The notes beneath the pieces are model-generated. The model was not told the origin of the DNA. It made no database searches and saw nothing but the letters and a program-made list of their open reading frames with translations. A stretch of 64,000 nucleotides of DNA from Streptomyces sp. 35G-GA-8 (GTDB lineage: Bacteria; Actinomycetota; Actinomycetes; Streptomycetales; Streptomycetaceae), in the NCBI RefSeq assembly GCF_023534745.1, contig NZ_JAMHJQ010000010.1, forward strand, positions 248,001 to 312,000, read 5' to 3'. Position numbers and translations under genes: made by a program. Shown piece after piece: positions 18,083-25,577 of this stretch (positions are counted from its first letter, which is position 1; every line of letters starts with the position of its first letter).

Positions 18083-18620
18083 CGATTCCTCCGCTTTCCC
18101 CACGTGAAGCGCGGGCCGACCAGGTCCGCCCGCACGCTTCCAACCAGCGCAGATCGGCCTGCAGCCGCAGGGCGATGCCCTCCAGGAGCAGTCCGGCCTC
18201 CGAGTCCGTGTCATGAGCGAGAGCGGCGTGCTGGGCTTCGGCGAGGCTGTGCATCAACTCCCGGCGCCGCCCGTCCACGAGCACGAGCGGATCAGCCAGA
18301 CCCGATTCGGCGGCGGCCACGAGCTTCAGATGAAACTCCGTCACATCCGCTCTTGGTCCGGCGCTCTCGGCCAGCCACGCGGCCACCCGCTCCCGCCCGT
18401 CGGCCGTCAGCGCGTACACCTTGCGCCGCGGGCCACGCACCGGCACATCCTCCCGCTCCAGAACGACCAGCCCCGCCTTCTCAAGCCGGCCGAGCGTCAC
18501 ATAGATCTGCCCCGCGTTCAGTGTCTGCCCCAACGGTCCGAGTGCCACCGCCAGCCGGCCGCGCAACTCGTACCCGTGCGACGGCCCCTTGACCAGCAAC
18601 GCCAGCACCACATCCCGCAC
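18072..18620 (-). CDS. PadR family transcriptional regulator
   Basis: This 182-residue protein starts at a GTG behind AAGGAGG. The N-terminal winged helix (MRDVVLALLVKGPSHGYELRG) is the PadR signature; the C-terminal half is helical (dimerisation, Vir_act_alpha_C-like). It is the first gene of the PadR-ATPase-permease operon and overlaps the ATPase gene by 11 bp. PadR proteins commonly repress their own exporter operons and release on ligand binding, which fits a promoter with an overlapping dyad just upstream. Confidence 0.9.
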   Translation of the reverse strand: MRDVVLALLVKGPSHGYELRGRLAVALGPLGQTLNAGQIYVTLGRLEKAGLVVLEREDVPVRGPRRKVYALTADGRERVAAWLAESAGPRADVTEFHLKLVAAAESGLADPLVLVDGRRRELMHSLAEAQHAALAHDTDSEAGLLLEGIALRLQADLRWLEACGRTWSARASRGESGGIDDE

Positions 18621-18646
18621 GGCCCACCCTCCTTCACGACAAGCAA

Positions 18647-18676
18647 TAGATAGCGGTTATCCATTGAGTGCGTCAA
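18647..18676 (-). promoter_or_regulatory. promoter and dyad of the PadR-ABC operon
   Basis: Reading the minus strand, TTGACG (complement of 18671-18676) is followed after 18 bases by TATCTA (complement of 18647-18652), a good sigma-70-like promoter. A dyad GATA-N5-TATC (18649-18661) overlaps the -10 box and is a reasonable PadR operator. A run of nine G residues lies just upstream at 18694-18702. Confidence 0.6.
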
Positions 18677-18750
18677 ACCAGCCCACAGCCGCCGGGGGGG
18701 GGTGGAACAGTGGTTGCCGTCCAGCCCGGCCTGCCTGATCGGTGACTACG

Positions 18751-19350
18751 TCACTCCGAGCCGTAGTACAGCTGGAGGAACTCCTCCATCGCCGCGTCGA
18801 CACCGGCGCGGTCACCGGTGACGAGCAGGTCGAGCAGCAGACCGCGGACGGTGGCCAGTCCCAGTCTGGCGCGGTTCCGGGCCACGGCGGGGTCCGCACC
18901 CGCGGCGACCTCGGCGGCCATGAGCGGCTCCAGCCAGTCGTTCACGAACCCTTCGAGGAACAGGGCGGTTTCGGGGCGGCCCCGCAGCGCGTGCCCGCAG
19001 ATCTCGAAGAAGAGCCGCTCCTGACCGGCCAGTTGGGGGTCCGTCAGTTGCCGCCAGAGGAGTCTCGCGGCATCGGAGGGCGAGAGGCCCGGTTCCAGGC
19101 GGAATTGGGACAGCAGATCACGCTGGCGCCGCTCCGAGGTCCGGACGATCTCGACGAGCAGCGCTTCCTTGGAGCCGAAGTAGTGGATCAGCATGCGGTG
19201 GCTGACACCGATCGCGGCGCCCAGGCCGCGCAGGCTCAGGTCCGCGAAGCCATGTGCCGCGACGTAGTCGACGGCCGCGTTCACCAGTTGAGAACGCCGG
19301 TCCCCGTCCGTGCCGGGCGCAGCCTCATCCTCGGGACGTGAGCCGTCCAT
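18751..19350 (-). CDS. TetR family transcriptional repressor
   Basis: This 199-residue protein has a TetR-type helix-turn-helix at about residues 38-58 (DLSLRGLGAAIGVSHRMLIHY) and a helical ligand-binding domain. I chose the ATG at 19350, which has AGAGGTG upstream; the longer reading would run through the operator. It is divergent from an SRPBCC gene, and two copies of a TGTACC-N4-GGTACA dyad lie between them, so it almost certainly represses itself and the neighbour. Confidence 0.88.
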   Translation of the reverse strand: MDGSRPEDEAAPGTDGDRRSQLVNAAVDYVAAHGFADLSLRGLGAAIGVSHRMLIHYFGSKEALLVEIVRTSERRQRDLLSQFRLEPGLSPSDAARLLWRQLTDPQLAGQERLFFEICGHALRGRPETALFLEGFVNDWLEPLMAAEVAAGADPAVARNRARLGLATVRGLLLDLLVTGDRAGVDAAMEEFLQLYYGSE

Positions 19351-19368
19351 ATTCACCTCTTCGCGAGT

Positions 19369-19406
19369 GTACCGATTGGTACATGCCCTGTGTACCGTGT
19401 GGTACA
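19369..19406. promoter_or_regulatory. two tandem TetR operators
   Basis: TGTACC-GATT-GGTACA (19369-19384) and TGTACC-GTGT-GGTACA (19391-19406) are two identical 6-bp-arm dyads with centres 22 bp apart, two turns of the helix. The second ends on the A of the SRPBCC start codon. They are the likely binding sites of the adjacent TetR protein. Confidence 0.75.
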
Positions 19407-19870
19407 TGAAGTCTCTCACCGTGTCGATCGACGTTCCGCAGCCCCCCGAGCAGGTCTACGACTTCCTCGATGTCATGGCTCACCACGAGCGATTCACCGA
19501 CCACTACCTGACCGGATGGCGCTACAGCGGCCCGCACCGCGGCATCGGATCGTGCGCCACGGTCAGGGCCTCGCTGGGCGGCCAGAAGACCGACGTCGCC
19601 ATCGAGGTCGTGAAGGCCGACCCGCCGCGGCGCATCGTCGAACGGAACGTCAGCGCGGCCGGCCGACGGCTGGCCCAGGGCACCTACACCATCGAACCGC
19701 TGCGGACCGGCGGAAGCCGGGTGTCGTTCACGTACGCCTGGGAGCGCGCCCCGCTCACCGACCGCCTGCTGGCCCCCGTCGTCCGGGCCACGATGCGACG
19801 CGCCAACCGTACGGTCATGCAGCGCCTGGCCACCGAGTTGGCCCGCCACGTGCCCACCGCCGGATCCTGA
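19406..19870 (+). CDS. SRPBCC family protein (polyketide cyclase/START-like fold)
   Basis: This 154-residue protein begins SLTVSIDVPQPPEQVYDFL, the classic first strand and helix of an SRPBCC hydrophobic-pocket domain, and ends with a long amphipathic helix (MRRANRTVMQRLATELARH). It would bind a small hydrophobic ligand in the cytoplasm. The ATG at 19406 directly abuts an operator and has no ribosome site, so the message may be leaderless. The divergent TetR gene probably controls it. The ligand is unknown. Confidence 0.8.
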   Translation: MKSLTVSIDVPQPPEQVYDFLDVMAHHERFTDHYLTGWRYSGPHRGIGSCATVRASLGGQKTDVAIEVVKADPPRRIVERNVSAAGRRLAQGTYTIEPLRTGGSRVSFTYAWERAPLTDRLLAPVVRATMRRANRTVMQRLATELARHVPTAGS

Positions 19871-19980
19871 CGTCGGTACATTTCCGCCCTGTTGTCACAA
19901 GCTGGTGGACGAGCAGCACACCCATGACGGCGACGCCGGCCCAGCGGCCGGCCGAGGGCTTGAGAGGTGGTGTGGCGTCG

Positions 19981-22089
19981 TCAGTCGCCGGTTGGGTGGG
20001 GGCGGATGAGCAGGAGTGCGATGTCGTCGCGGCGTGGGGCGGACCGTTCGGCGTGGCGGATGAGGTCGTCGGCGAGGTCGTCCAGGTTCTGGATCCGGGC
20101 GTGTGTGAGGTATTGGGCGAGGGCGTTGGTGGTGTCGTCGATGTCGGTGCCGGGGATTTCCACGAGGCCGTCCGTGTACAGGACGAGTACGGCGCCGGGC
20201 GGGAGGGGGATCTCGGTGGTGGGGTAGTCGGCGTCCGGGTCGATGCCGAGCAGCAGTCCGGTTGGCAGGCGCAGGACTTCGGTGTGTCCGTCGGGATGGC
20301 GGAGCAGGGGTGGGGGATGTCCGGCGGTGGCGAGGTGGGCACAGTGGTGGACGAGATCGAGGTGTGCGATCAGGCAGCTGGTGAACAGCCCGGCGTCGAG
20401 GTCGGTGAGGAGGCGGTTCGTGCGGGTGAGGAGGTCGCCAGGGGGTGTGCCGGCGGCGGCGTGGGCGTGGACGGCGGTGCGGACCTGTCCCATCAGGGCG
20501 GCGGCGGTGGTGTTGTGGCCCTGGACGTCCCCGATCGCCGCCGTGGTGGCGAGGGGTGCGTGGATGAGGTCGTAGAAGTCGCCTCCGATGTCCATGCCGT
20601 GGCCGGCGGGCTGGTAGCGGGCGGCGACCTCCAGTCCGGGGACATGGGGCAGTGCGTGGGGCAGCAGGCCGGTCTGGAGGGTGTGGGCGAGGGCGTGTTT
20701 GGCGTCGTAGAGGCGGGCGCGGTCCAGGGCCTGGGCGATCAGTCCGGCGAGGGAGGTGAGAAGGGCGCGTTCGGCGGGGACGAAGATGCGGGGCCGGTCG
20801 TAGGAGAGAGCGACGGACCCGATGACGCGGCGGGAGGCGGTCAGCGGCAGGAAGGCCCAGGCGCTCCTGCCTTTGTAGCGGGGCGCCTCGGGGTAGGCGC
20901 GCTGGAAGTCGGCGAAGGTGGAGAAGAAGACGGGGTCCCCCGTGGCCAGTGCCTGCGTGGTCGGGGTGCGGGTGGTCAGGCGCATACCGTCCAAGGGGCT
21001 GAGGAACTCGGTGCTGTAGCCGCGGTGGCCGATCATGTGCAGCCGGCCCTCCTCGGCGACCATGAGGACCAGTCCCTGGGGGCCGAAGGCGGGCACGATC
21101 TGGTCGGCGACGGCCTCGATCACGTCATGGACACTCGCGGCCTCGGCGAGGGCGGCCGCCAGGTGCGTCAAGTGGTACAGCGCCATCGCGCCGACCGGTT
21201 CGTCGGATGCCGGAGTCCGCGCGGCGACCGTCTCCCGCGTGGAGGGCGTGATGTGGACGCTGATGCCGCTGTCGTCGGGGTAGAGCTGGAAGAGGAGTGG
21301 CGTGCCCGGGGGGCGCACGGCGGTGAAGGAGGTGGGCCGACAGGTGACCACCGCTGCCCGGTAGCTGTCCTCGCAGACCGGGGCGTGCATCCAGGGCAGT
21401 ACTTCCCAAGGGCGATTCCCCGTGAGCGAGGCGGCGTCGGCGCCCATCAGTTCGGCACCCGCGGAGTTGATGAAGGTGAGCCGGCCGTCGAGGTCCATGG
21501 TGCAGCAGCCGACCGGGAGGCGTTCGGTGAAGTCGAGCGCGGCCCTCACCCGGTCGGGATCGGCCTCTTTGAGCGGTGGTGGAAGCGACCAGGGTTCCTC
21601 GGGGGGCAGCAGCGGACTGCCGTCGTCCGCGGCCCGCTCAAGAAGATCCGCCACCTGCCCACAGCATGTGGTGACCGCTTCACGCTGATGCGGGCTGAGC
21701 CGTGGCGGGTGGCTGACGGGCCACAGCAGCACGATGCCGCCCCACACCTGGGTGCCGCTGGTGAAGGGGGCCGCCGCGAGCATGAAGTCGTACGGCAGTA
21801 CGAGGCCCAGCTGCGGGTAGCGACGCGCCACCTCCTCCTGGCTGTCCAGCCACACCAGATGCCCATGGCGCATGGCATCCGCGACCGGGGTCGACGAGTC
21901 CACGCAGGCGCGGGCCCAGGGCGCGGCGATCTCCCGGGAGACACCGCACATCAGAGCGAGCCGCAGCAGTCGTTCGCCGGGCGGCAGCAGGTAGAACAGG
22001 CCGATCGATGCGCCGGTCTCACGCATCACGTCAGCCATGAGGGCTTCCAAACGCCCCTTACCGGGTACGGAGCCGGAGGGCGAACGCAT
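19981..22089 (-). CDS. GAF-PAS-GAF-PP2C (SpoIIE-type) protein phosphatase
   Basis: The protein is about 702 residues. A first GAF-like sensor domain (about residues 15-160) is followed by a PAS domain (about 170-270, LPVGCCTMDLDGRLTFINSA), a second GAF domain (about 310-460) and a C-terminal PP2C/SpoIIE phosphatase domain (about 480-700). Metal-binding blocks are DIGGDFYD, GDVQGHNTTAA (N where G is usual) and LYTDGLVE. Such proteins dephosphorylate anti-anti-sigma factors and so control alternative sigma factors. The ATG at 22089 has TAGGGGC upstream; a GTG at 22143 would add 18 residues but has no ribosome site. No kinase or anti-sigma partner is adjacent. Confidence 0.87.
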   Translation of the reverse strand: MRSPSGSVPGKGRLEALMADVMRETGASIGLFYLLPPGERLLRLALMCGVSREIAAPWARACVDSSTPVADAMRHGHLVWLDSQEEVARRYPQLGLVLPYDFMLAAAPFTSGTQVWGGIVLLWPVSHPPRLSPHQREAVTTCCGQVADLLERAADDGSPLLPPEEPWSLPPPLKEADPDRVRAALDFTERLPVGCCTMDLDGRLTFINSAGAELMGADAASLTGNRPWEVLPWMHAPVCEDSYRAAVVTCRPTSFTAVRPPGTPLLFQLYPDDSGISVHITPSTRETVAARTPASDEPVGAMALYHLTHLAAALAEAASVHDVIEAVADQIVPAFGPQGLVLMVAEEGRLHMIGHRGYSTEFLSPLDGMRLTTRTPTTQALATGDPVFFSTFADFQRAYPEAPRYKGRSAWAFLPLTASRRVIGSVALSYDRPRIFVPAERALLTSLAGLIAQALDRARLYDAKHALAHTLQTGLLPHALPHVPGLEVAARYQPAGHGMDIGGDFYDLIHAPLATTAAIGDVQGHNTTAAALMGQVRTAVHAHAAAGTPPGDLLTRTNRLLTDLDAGLFTSCLIAHLDLVHHCAHLATAGHPPPLLRHPDGHTEVLRLPTGLLLGIDPDADYPTTEIPLPPGAVLVLYTDGLVEIPGTDIDDTTNALAQYLTHARIQNLDDLADDLIRHAERSAPRRDDIALLLIRPHPTGD

Positions 22090-22625
22090 GCCCCTACCCG
22101 GCCCTCGTAGCGGATGCCAGGACCTCAAGGACCAGGACCTCACCGGTTACGGACAACCTTGTCCTGGCCTCGGCCGCGCCCTGCCAACGGCGGCATGTAC
22201 GCCAGGCCGCCTGCCGGTGCGCGGGCCGGCAGCGCCGGCGGCCGTGCGCCGCCCACCGCGCGGGAGGGGCACCGCACCAGTCGCACCGAATATCGCACAT
22301 ATAGGGACAATACGTCCACGGTGGTATGACGGCACAGCGTCCGCGAATCCCGCCTCTGAGGGCATTCACCGGCTCAGGGATTCGCCACGCCGCCTTTCAC
22401 GGTTTCGCGGTCCCGTCCGGAGTGGTCAGGACCGGGGCCGCTCCCACCGGTCGGAGCCGGTTCGCCGGTCGTCCGACGCGGGGACGGGGGCCGGTTCGCA
22501 CCGTTCGCGATCGGGCAGTCGCGCGGCTGCCGGCCACCGCCATCGAGGAGGGCCCGGACCCGTCCTCGATGACGGCATTCCGGCCGGCGCCGCCTACCGT
22601 CCGCTGTCCGTCAGGCGGCTCGGCC
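22090..22625. other. region without a recognised gene
   Basis: About 540 bases upstream of the phosphatase gene and downstream of the hydrolase. All open frames look like random high-GC readings with poor third-position bias, and no RNA gene or mobile element is apparent. It must hold the phosphatase promoter. An AT-richer patch at 22290-22325 (AATATCGCACATATAGGGACAA) is the best candidate site. Confidence 0.4.
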
Positions 22626-23348
22626 TCACTTCAGGTGCCGGCCGAAGAAACGGTCCCCGTCCTCGACCTCGAACCACGGGGTGCCGGTATGCCCGCCCGT
22701 ATTGGCGTGCAGCGTCTTCTCCTTGGTGCCGAAGGCGTCGAACAGGTCCAGGGCGCGCTGCCGGGGGTTCCCCTCGTCGTCCCACTGCAGCAGGAACAGC
22801 AGCGGAACGGTGACCTGCCGGGCCTCCTCGCGCTGGGCGAGGGGCACGTACCCCCCGGCGAACAAACCGGCCGCCGCGATGCGCGGCTCGACCACCGCCA
22901 GCCGAATGCCGAGGGCGGCCCACCCCGAGTACCCGACCGGGCCGCCGATCCCGGGCAGCTCAAGGAGGGCGTCCAGAGTGGTCCGCCATTCCGGGACCGC
23001 GTTCTCGACCAGCGGGCCGATGAACGACTCGAAGATCCCGTCGACCGGCTCACCGGCCCGCATCGCCCGCCGAAGATCGACACGGGCCTGCTCGTCGGCG
23101 GCGGAACGGGGACGGTCGCCGCACCCGGCGGCGTCGATGGTGGCCACCGCGTAGCCGCGCGCCGCGGTGTACCGGGCCCGGGCCACCAGCCGGGGTTCCG
23201 CCTTGGGCAGGCCGTTGTTGTGGGCCATCAGGATCAGCGGGACCGGTGCGGCGGATTCCGGCGTCCACAGAGTGCCGGGGATCTCGCCGAGGGAGAATTC
23301 GCGTTCGAGGACGCCCTCGTCGAGGCGCTGCTCGGAAGTGAAGTGCAT
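22626..23348 (-). CDS. alpha/beta-hydrolase-fold protein, probably lacking the nucleophile
   Basis: This 240-residue protein has the fold of a dienelactone-hydrolase-like alpha/beta hydrolase: an oxyanion-region strand LILMAHNNG, a mid-chain elbow and a late WFEVEDGDRFFGRHL end. At the nucleophile elbow the sequence is GPVGYSGWAALG. From memory, relatives have GYWG(L/V)SMG there, so the usual G-x-S-x-G is broken and the Ser is replaced by Ala unless Ser in GYSG has taken over. It may be a non-catalytic or ligand-binding form. The ATG is preceded by GAAAGG. It is monocistronic. Confidence 0.7.
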   Translation of the reverse strand: MHFTSEQRLDEGVLEREFSLGEIPGTLWTPESAAPVPLILMAHNNGLPKAEPRLVARARYTAARGYAVATIDAAGCGDRPRSAADEQARVDLRRAMRAGEPVDGIFESFIGPLVENAVPEWRTTLDALLELPGIGGPVGYSGWAALGIRLAVVEPRIAAAGLFAGGYVPLAQREEARQVTVPLLFLLQWDDEGNPRQRALDLFDAFGTKEKTLHANTGGHTGTPWFEVEDGDRFFGRHLK

Positions 23349-23630
23349 GATCGTGCCTTTCGGGAGTGCTCGTGAACGGCGCTCCCGGACGACCTATCGC
23401 CCGACCGTGACCCCGGAGGGGAGCACCCATGTCGATACTGCGTTCACGGGTACCACCTCCTCGTTCTCTCGCACGGCCTCAGGGAAAGTAGCAGTGGTCA
23501 CCGTGGTCCGCCAACGGGTTTTCGCGGCGGCCCCGTGGCCGGACGAACATCGAGTTTCGGACCGCGAGAAGACCGTGCCCGCCCAGGCAGCACCCTCCGC
23601 CTCGCGACACCACCAGCGCCGCGCCCTGCC

Positions 23631-24305
23631 CTATCGGACGGGTGGATCGTCGACGATGCGATAGCCGACCCCGGGCGTCGTCGTGATGACCGGCGGGCTG
23701 CCCAGTTTGCGGCGCAACCGGCCGATGGTGACGGCCACCGTATTGGTGAAGGGGTCGGCGTTCTCGTCCCACACCTGTTCCAGTAGGTCCTCGGCGCTCA
23801 GGAAACCCGGGCTGGCGCGCAGCAGCGCCTCCAAGACGGCGAACTCCTTGACGGACAGCTCCCGCGGATGGCCGTCGCGCAGGGCGGTCCGGCGTACCGG
23901 GTCGAGTTCGAGGCCGGCGGCGCGCAGCGTGCGGGCCCGGGCGGTCGGCCTGCGGCGGGCCAAGGACCGAATGCGCAGGACCAGTTCGGGGAAGTGAAAG
24001 GGCTTGGCGAGATAGTCGTCGGCGCCGAGGGTGAGACCGCTGACCCGGTCGCCGGGCGCCCCGGCCGCGGTCAGCATCAGCACCATCGCGCGATCGTCCC
24101 GCTCGGTGATCATCTGGCAGAGCGTGTCGCCGTGGATGCGGGGCAGGTCGCGGTCGAGGACCACCACGTCGTACGCGTTGACATCGAGTTTGGCGGCGGC
24201 GGCCAGACCGTCGTGCGCGACGTCGACGGCCATCCCCTGGTCCCGCAGCCCCTCGGCGACGACTTCGGCGAGCGACCGGGCGTCCTCCACGACCAGAACC
24301 CTCAC
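23631..24305 (-). CDS. OmpR-family response regulator
   Basis: This 224-residue protein has a receiver domain with the acidic pair Glu7-Asp8, phospho-acceptor Asp51 (VVLDRDLP) and Lys101 (YLAKPF), and then a winged-helix DNA-binding domain ending GVGYRIVDD. The start is the GTG at 24305 after GGGTGA. It lies 4 bp after the stop of the sensor-kinase gene, so the kinase is translated first and the two form one system. The divergent membrane-protein gene at 25578 is a likely target. Confidence 0.93.
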   Translation of the reverse strand: MRVLVVEDARSLAEVVAEGLRDQGMAVDVAHDGLAAAAKLDVNAYDVVVLDRDLPRIHGDTLCQMITERDDRAMVLMLTAAGAPGDRVSGLTLGADDYLAKPFHFPELVLRIRSLARRRPTARARTLRAAGLELDPVRRTALRDGHPRELSVKEFAVLEALLRASPGFLSAEDLLEQVWDENADPFTNTVAVTIGRLRRKLGSPPVITTTPGVGYRIVDDPPVR

Positions 24306-24309
24306 GATG

Positions 24310-25464
24310 TCACCCTTCCCGACCGGCTGCCGACGGCAGCACCGCCGCAACGCACAGGCCGCCCTCCGGCCGGGCCAGGAGGGTGAGGCGGCCGCCGTGC
24401 GCTTCGACGATCGCCGCGACGATCGACAGCCCCAGGCCGGAGCTCCCCTCCGACCCCGTCCGGTCGGCGCCCAGCCGCTCGAACGGTTGCGTCAGCCGGT
24501 CCACCCGGCTTTGGTCGAGGACGCGTCCGCCGGTCTCGACGACGAGGCGTGTCCCGGTGTCGTCGTGTTCGGTGGAGATCCGGATCCAGCCGCCTTCCTG
24601 ATTGTGGACGATCGCGTTGTCGACCATGTTCTCCACCATCCGGGACAGCAGCGCCGGACTGCCCCGTGTCCAGGCGTTCGGCCGCACCTCGAATTCGACA
24701 GTCAGCGTCTTCGCGGTGATGTCGGCGGCCCGAGCGGCCAGCGCCTCCTGTGCCAGCTCGCCGAGCGACACGGGGGTCCGGTCGGCCAACGTGCTGTGCT
24801 GCGCCCGTGCGAGCACGAGAAAGCCGTCCAGCAGGTGATCCACCCGGTCGAGCTCGGTCCGCAACCGGTCGGCGAGTGCGGTGGTCTGCGCCGCGGGCTC
24901 CGGTTTGGCGACGGCGACATCCAGTGACGCCCGCATCGTGGCCAGCGGCGTACGCAGTTCGTGCGCGGCGTTGCCGACGAAACGGCGCTGCGCGACGAAT
25001 GAGGCTTCGAGGCGCTCCAGAAGACCGTCGACCGTGTCGGCGAGCTCCTTGACCTCGTCGACGGGTCCGGCCACGGCGAGCCGCTGATGCAGGTTCTCCG
25101 CCGAGATCCGCCGTGTCGCCGCGGTGATCAGCCGCAGTGGCCGCAGCACCCGGCCGGCGAGGACCCGGCCGAGCAGGAGTGAGACGCCCACCATCACCGC
25201 CAGCGCGATCAGCGAGCCAACCAGCAGTTGGTGGTTCTGCTGCGCATGCACGTCCGCGAGTTGCCTCCCCAGATCCCGGATCTGCCGCTCGGCGGTGGCG
25301 AGATCGGACGGACCGCTCGGGGGCTGTTCAGGAGCGACGCTCGTCAACCGGCTACCGGACATCAGGAAGGTCAGGGCGAGCAGCACGATGCCGGATCCGA
25401 GGAATCCCGCGGCGTACAGGATCGTGAATCGCCGTCCGACGGTCCCGCTCCATAGCTTGCCCAT
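24310..25464 (-). CDS. two-component sensor histidine kinase
   Basis: This 384-residue kinase has two membrane helices (about residues 14-35 and 80-99) with a short extracytoplasmic loop of about 45 residues between them, a HAMP domain (about 100-155), the phospho-acceptor His168 in GNAAHELRTPL, and an ATPase domain with an N box (ENMVDNAIVHN) and G box (GLGLSIVAAIV). The ATG at 25464 is preceded by GGGAGAGGACC. The loop is too small for a large sensor fold, so it may sense the membrane or a partner protein such as the divergent ABC-2-like protein. Confidence 0.93.
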   Translation of the reverse strand: MGKLWSGTVGRRFTILYAAGFLGSGIVLLALTFLMSGSRLTSVAPEQPPSGPSDLATAERQIRDLGRQLADVHAQQNHQLLVGSLIALAVMVGVSLLLGRVLAGRVLRPLRLITAATRRISAENLHQRLAVAGPVDEVKELADTVDGLLERLEASFVAQRRFVGNAAHELRTPLATMRASLDVAVAKPEPAAQTTALADRLRTELDRVDHLLDGFLVLARAQHSTLADRTPVSLGELAQEALAARAADITAKTLTVEFEVRPNAWTRGSPALLSRMVENMVDNAIVHNQEGGWIRISTEHDDTGTRLVVETGGRVLDQSRVDRLTQPFERLGADRTGSEGSSGLGLSIVAAIVEAHGGRLTLLARPEGGLCVAAVLPSAAGREG

Positions 25465-25577
25465 GGTCCTCTCCCCCACTCAGGTCCGACCGGACCCAGG
25501 ATGTCCCACCGCACCTAACAGCGAGATGACAGGGGTGGTTCGGACCCTGTCACGGCCGAATCCGTAGAACCGGATCC

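Noticed and set aside
19390-22110. Plus-strand open frame of about 900 codons opposite the SpoIIE-type phosphatase
   Set aside because: It is Gly/Val-rich antisense of a clearly conserved phosphatase; no domain is recognisable.
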